A stretch of DNA of 64,000 bases from NCBI RefSeq assembly GCF_050717535.1, contig NZ_JBOITM010000067.1, positions 87,946-151,945 of the forward strand, given 5' to 3'. Below the pieces are notes generated by a model. That model searched no databases and had not been told where the DNA came from. It saw only the letters and a list, made by a program, of their open reading frames with translations. Shown here in pieces: positions 60,850 through 64,000 of this stretch (within the stretch, counting starts at the first letter, position 1; each line of letters opens with the position of its first letter). The position numbers were made by a program, and so were the translations under genes. The stretch is from Clostridium_AD sp050717535. GTDB taxonomy: Bacteria > Bacillota > Clostridia > Clostridiales > Clostridiaceae.

Positions 60850-63786
60850 TTATAAAAACATGCTTATCTTATCAAACATATGTTTATTTGCTTTTATTTT
60901 TCCTTCATTGCCTACTACGCAGCAATAATTTTGGCCCATTCCCAATTTAATCATGTTGGCATAGAATTTTATATCTTCCACACTTGTATTTAAAATCTCA
61001 TCTCTTTCCCTTTGAATGTCTTCATTAGTTATATTACAAATATAGTTTTCAACTGACTTTTCACCTTTTTTATCAGGTGTTAATGGCTTGTATACTCTTC
61101 CCACTGTTCCGATTATAAAATTTTCCATATCTTTTTCCGTAAAATCTGCATTTTCTAAAAACTTGTATGCCTCATTATATGTGATTACAGTTTTGGTGAG
61201 GTTTGGATCACGGAAAGATACAAAAGCTAAATTACCATCTTTATTCATATCCATAAAGCACCCATAAGCACCACCTTGAAGACGGACTCTGGGATAAAGA
61301 TATTCATTATCCAATATATTTTGCATAACTCTCATTTTTCCTGAGTACTTGTAACCAAGTTTTGCAAAATTGAATCCCTTAGCCACAAATTGTACATTAC
61401 TAGCGGTGATTAATCCTTCTATTTCACTTGATGGTTGCCATTTAATAGTAGGAATTTCAGCCTTAGCAGTTTTAAGATTATCCAAAATAATATTAATATT
61501 TGAGACCAATTTTTCACTTTCATTATCTTCACCTACTATTGAAATAATTAAATTGTTTTTACTGAAAATAGCTTTATATACTTTTATAAGATTAAATTCA
61601 ATTTTATCGCAGATGGTATCAAAGTTCTTTTCTAAGTTGCATATAAACCCGTAATATAATATACCGCTAAGGGTATCCCTGTATCTATCGGCAAAAGAGA
61701 ATTTAGAAAATACCCTAGTAATTGCAATTGTATGTCCTGCATTTATGATTTCCATTTGAAGCTTGGATTTAATTTCTTGAATAACCTGTTTAAGTCTACT
61801 CATATTATCAAACTTAGTGGAGACTATTATTTCATTAATTAATTGAAGAACGTCAGGAATATTTTCTGAAATTACCTTTGATTTAATAATAAATTTATGT
61901 TTATAGGCTTCCACATTATCTTTTTTAGTATAAATTTTATTTTCGAAAGTTATTCCACCAGTCTTCTTATAAATTTCAGTGATAAGCTGTGAATATGATC
62001 TTTTTTCTGTATCAAGCTCGCCTAAAATATTGCTTAGAAGTCCTAAATAAGGAATATACTTTTCCTTAATAAAACTTGCATCAAATAATAAATTTATATA
62101 TGCTATTTTATTTGTATACATATTACTATTAAGAATAGTTACACCTTTTGCTTTCACTACTGTTTGTGGAAAATCTTCTGCTTTTGTGCATACTTCACCT
62201 ATAGGCAATTTAGGAACGGTATCTTTAGCTTCTTGTGTATCTACACTAACTTGAGCCTCTTTTAATTTTATGTTTCTAGCGTTTAGTTCTTGAAGTTCTG
62301 TGGCTGAAAGAGAAGCTTTGTAACTTTGAAGTTTTTTGTCTAAAGCTCTTGTTTTACATTCCGATAGTCCTTTTTTAGGGTTTAGAACCACCAGTGAGCA
62401 ATGAGAATTTTTAAGCATATATTTTTCAACGAAACTTTCAAAATAATTATTGGATATAGAAGTTTTTATTTTATTTAGGGTTTCTTCGTACTTTAGATGA
62501 GTAAGAGCATTGCCATCATAAAGCCAACTGTTTAGTACTCTTTCATTATATTGAAGTCCCTTATTAGCAATTCGCCATGGATCTGCTTCACGTAGCTGAA
62601 ATTCAACTGAATTTATAGCTGCTTCTAATAGGTTTTTATCAATACCATTTTTTACAAGAGTTTTAAGAGTATCAAAAATAACGCTTTTAAATTTCTCTTT
62701 TTTACTTTCGTCTGTATTTTTAACTGCTATTACAAATATATCCTGTTTAGTTGGGTCCATATTCATATCATCGATTGTAAGTAAACATTCTCCTAATCCT
62801 TCTTTAAGTAAAGCTGCTTTAATAGGGGATGCTGAGGATTCAATAAACATATTGTAAAGTATTTTCATAGTTAAGTATTCTTCACCATTACTTGTTTCTT
62901 CACAGGCAAAGCTTAAAGCTAAGAAGGTTTTATTTTTTTCATCCTCTTCTTCACTAATAGAATACTCAGATGTTTGCTCTACCATACTCTCAAAGGATTC
63001 AACATTTTCTATATGTGATGGTATTTCTATTCTATCAAATTCCATAAGATATTCATGGTTTATAAATTCAAGACACTTATGTAAATCTTGATTTCCATAT
63101 AAAAATATATAACTATTAGACGGATGATAAAATTTGCTGTGAAATTTTTCAAAATTTTCTTGAGTAAGCTCTGGTATCACTTCTGGGTCTCCACCTGAAA
63201 CAAAAGCATAAGTAGTATTTGGAAATAATGAGCTATATATATTGCTGCAAACAACTTCCTCTGGTGAAGATAGCGCACCCAACATTTCACTATATACTAC
63301 CCCTTTATAAGTTAACTTATTTGTTTCTGGATCAATTTCATGTCTCCATCCTTCTTGACGTAGTATTTCATGATTTTTATATATATTAGGGTGTAAAACT
63401 GCATCTAAATATACATTCATTAAATTCATAAAATCCTTATGATTTCTGCTTGAAACTGGATAAATAGTTTTGTCTGTATAAGTCATAGCATTTAAAAATG
63501 TTTTCAAAGAACTTTTAGAAGTATCACTAACTGGATCTTTGCTTTTGAATTTTCTTGATCCACAAAGCACAGAATGCTCTAAAATGTGTGCTACTCCTGT
63601 ACTATCTGTGGGTGTTGTCCTAAATCCAATTGAAAACAATTTATTATCATCATTATTTTCTAAATGTATTAGTCTTGCACCACTTTTAATATGCTCGAAT
63701 ATTCTAGCTACAGATTGAATTTCATTAATCGTACTTTGCTCTACCAACTTAAAACCGTAATACATTTCATTAATTTTAAATTCCAT
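60850..63786 (-). CDS. M16C family zinc peptidase (presequence protease-like)
   Basis: The 978-residue protein has the inverted zinc motif H67-ILE-H71 (HxxEH) in GVAHILEHSVLCGS and the distal glutamate region (EILRQEGWRHE), followed by three further inactive M16 domains. It matches PreP/Cym1-like M16C enzymes, large clamshell proteases that degrade unfolded peptides. No signal peptide is present. The ATG follows GGGGGAG. It is monocistronic with a terminator. Confidence 0.92.
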   Translation of the reverse strand: MEFKINEMYYGFKLVEQSTINEIQSVARIFEHIKSGARLIHLENNDDNKLFSIGFRTTPTDSTGVAHILEHSVLCGSRKFKSKDPVSDTSKSSLKTFLNAMTYTDKTIYPVSSRNHKDFMNLMNVYLDAVLHPNIYKNHEILRQEGWRHEIDPETNKLTYKGVVYSEMLGALSSPEEVVCSNIYSSLFPNTTYAFVSGGDPEVIPELTQENFEKFHSKFYHPSNSYIFLYGNQDLHKCLEFINHEYLMEFDRIEIPSHIENVESFESMVEQTSEYSISEEEDEKNKTFLALSFACEETSNGEEYLTMKILYNMFIESSASPIKAALLKEGLGECLLTIDDMNMDPTKQDIFVIAVKNTDESKKEKFKSVIFDTLKTLVKNGIDKNLLEAAINSVEFQLREADPWRIANKGLQYNERVLNSWLYDGNALTHLKYEETLNKIKTSISNNYFESFVEKYMLKNSHCSLVVLNPKKGLSECKTRALDKKLQSYKASLSATELQELNARNIKLKEAQVSVDTQEAKDTVPKLPIGEVCTKAEDFPQTVVKAKGVTILNSNMYTNKIAYINLLFDASFIKEKYIPYLGLLSNILGELDTEKRSYSQLITEIYKKTGGITFENKIYTKKDNVEAYKHKFIIKSKVISENIPDVLQLINEIIVSTKFDNMSRLKQVIQEIKSKLQMEIINAGHTIAITRVFSKFSFADRYRDTLSGILYYGFICNLEKNFDTICDKIEFNLIKVYKAIFSKNNLIISIVGEDNESEKLVSNINIILDNLKTAKAEIPTIKWQPSSEIEGLITASNVQFVAKGFNFAKLGYKYSGKMRVMQNILDNEYLYPRVRLQGGAYGCFMDMNKDGNLAFVSFRDPNLTKTVITYNEAYKFLENADFTEKDMENFIIGTVGRVYKPLTPDKKGEKSVENYICNITNEDIQRERDEILNTSVEDIKFYANMIKLGMGQNYCCVVGNEGKIKANKHMFDKISMFL

Positions 63787-64000
63787 TTAAATCTCCCCCA
63801 ACTTTAGTGTAATTGTTTAGCCTAACATATTTAGGCTTTAGAAATCACATACTAACATTTATATTAATAATACACTCAAACTTCGCACAAGTAAAACTCG
63901 CATAAAACCTTGATATATAAACGTTTAAAAGCATTAATAAGTATAAAAATCCTCTTAAAAATGATATAATGTAAGTAACAACAAATACATAAACATCACG
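63787..64000. other. AT-rich intergenic end of the window
   Basis: This stretch holds the promoter region of the M16C gene and, near 63964, a GATATAAT box on the plus strand that may start a gene beyond the window. No gene is seen. Confidence 0.3.

Overview
The window is low-GC, Gram-positive and clostridial in character. The support is AT-rich intergenic DNA, strong AGGAGG-type ribosome sites, TTG/GTG starts, intrinsic terminators after most units, a T-box leader, a short pyruvate kinase, an energy-coupling-factor (ECF) transporter, oxygen-sensitive flavin/Fe-S reductases and two radical-SAM-related proteins. Species cannot be fixed from the sequence; a Clostridium sensu stricto is my inference. 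No rRNA, tRNA, CRISPR array, prophage or intact insertion sequence was seen.

Layout. 0-2.6 kb: a three-gene ABC-2 exporter whose ATPase has lost its 5' end. 2.7-8.2 kb: an acetoacetate-decarboxylase-like gene and an old-yellow-enzyme reductase, a PucR regulator and a divergent short-chain dehydrogenase; two near-identical dyads tie these promoters together. 8.2-13.5 kb: a chemotaxis-receptor relic, AIM24 protein, oleate hydratase, thiol peroxidase Bcp and a tocopherol-cyclase-like protein. 13.7-17.8 kb: an anchored protein with an S41 peptidase, then a decayed patch (IS110 relic, truncated YhfC, lipoprotein with a stop at codon 4, truncated GntR/DUF5808 pair). 17.8-26.3 kb: CorC/HlyC-type protein, D-cysteine desulfhydrase-like enzyme, Fe-S aldo/keto reductase, pyruvate kinase, Na+/H+ antiporter and PHP phosphoesterase. 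26.3-30 kb: a ferric-type ABC importer with a nonsense codon in its permease. 30.3-32.3 kb: a small basic protein and T-box-controlled brnQ. 32.4-38.1 kb: BlaI/BlaR1-type pair, superoxide-dismutase-like protein and a polar amino-acid ABC importer. 38.1-39.3 kb: decayed DNA ending in a gutted nucleoside phosphorylase. 39.3-42.5 kb: ECF importer. 42.6-49.4 kb: nitroreductase, sigma factor/possible anti-sigma/signal peptidase, MerR-MATE pair, L,D-transpeptidase. 49.5-56.4 kb: GlcT-like antiterminator without a visible PTS target, tandem TIGR00300 paralogues, DacF-type carboxypeptidase, FtsH. 56.6-63.8 kb: TetR regulator, a radical SAM protein divergent from a relative lacking the cluster loop, a second TetR regulator, and an M16C peptidase.

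The genes make many small self-contained units rather than one large system. Nutrient uptake dominates (branched-chain and polar amino acids, probable nucleosides, probable iron), together with envelope maintenance and redox or acid metabolism. At least seven loci are broken by one event each while their neighbours stay intact, which suggests ongoing gene loss or, for the single-base cases, consensus errors. The most rewarding targets are the PucR-linked reductase/decarboxylase/dehydrogenase module, the cluster-less radical SAM relative and the tandem TIGR00300 genes.
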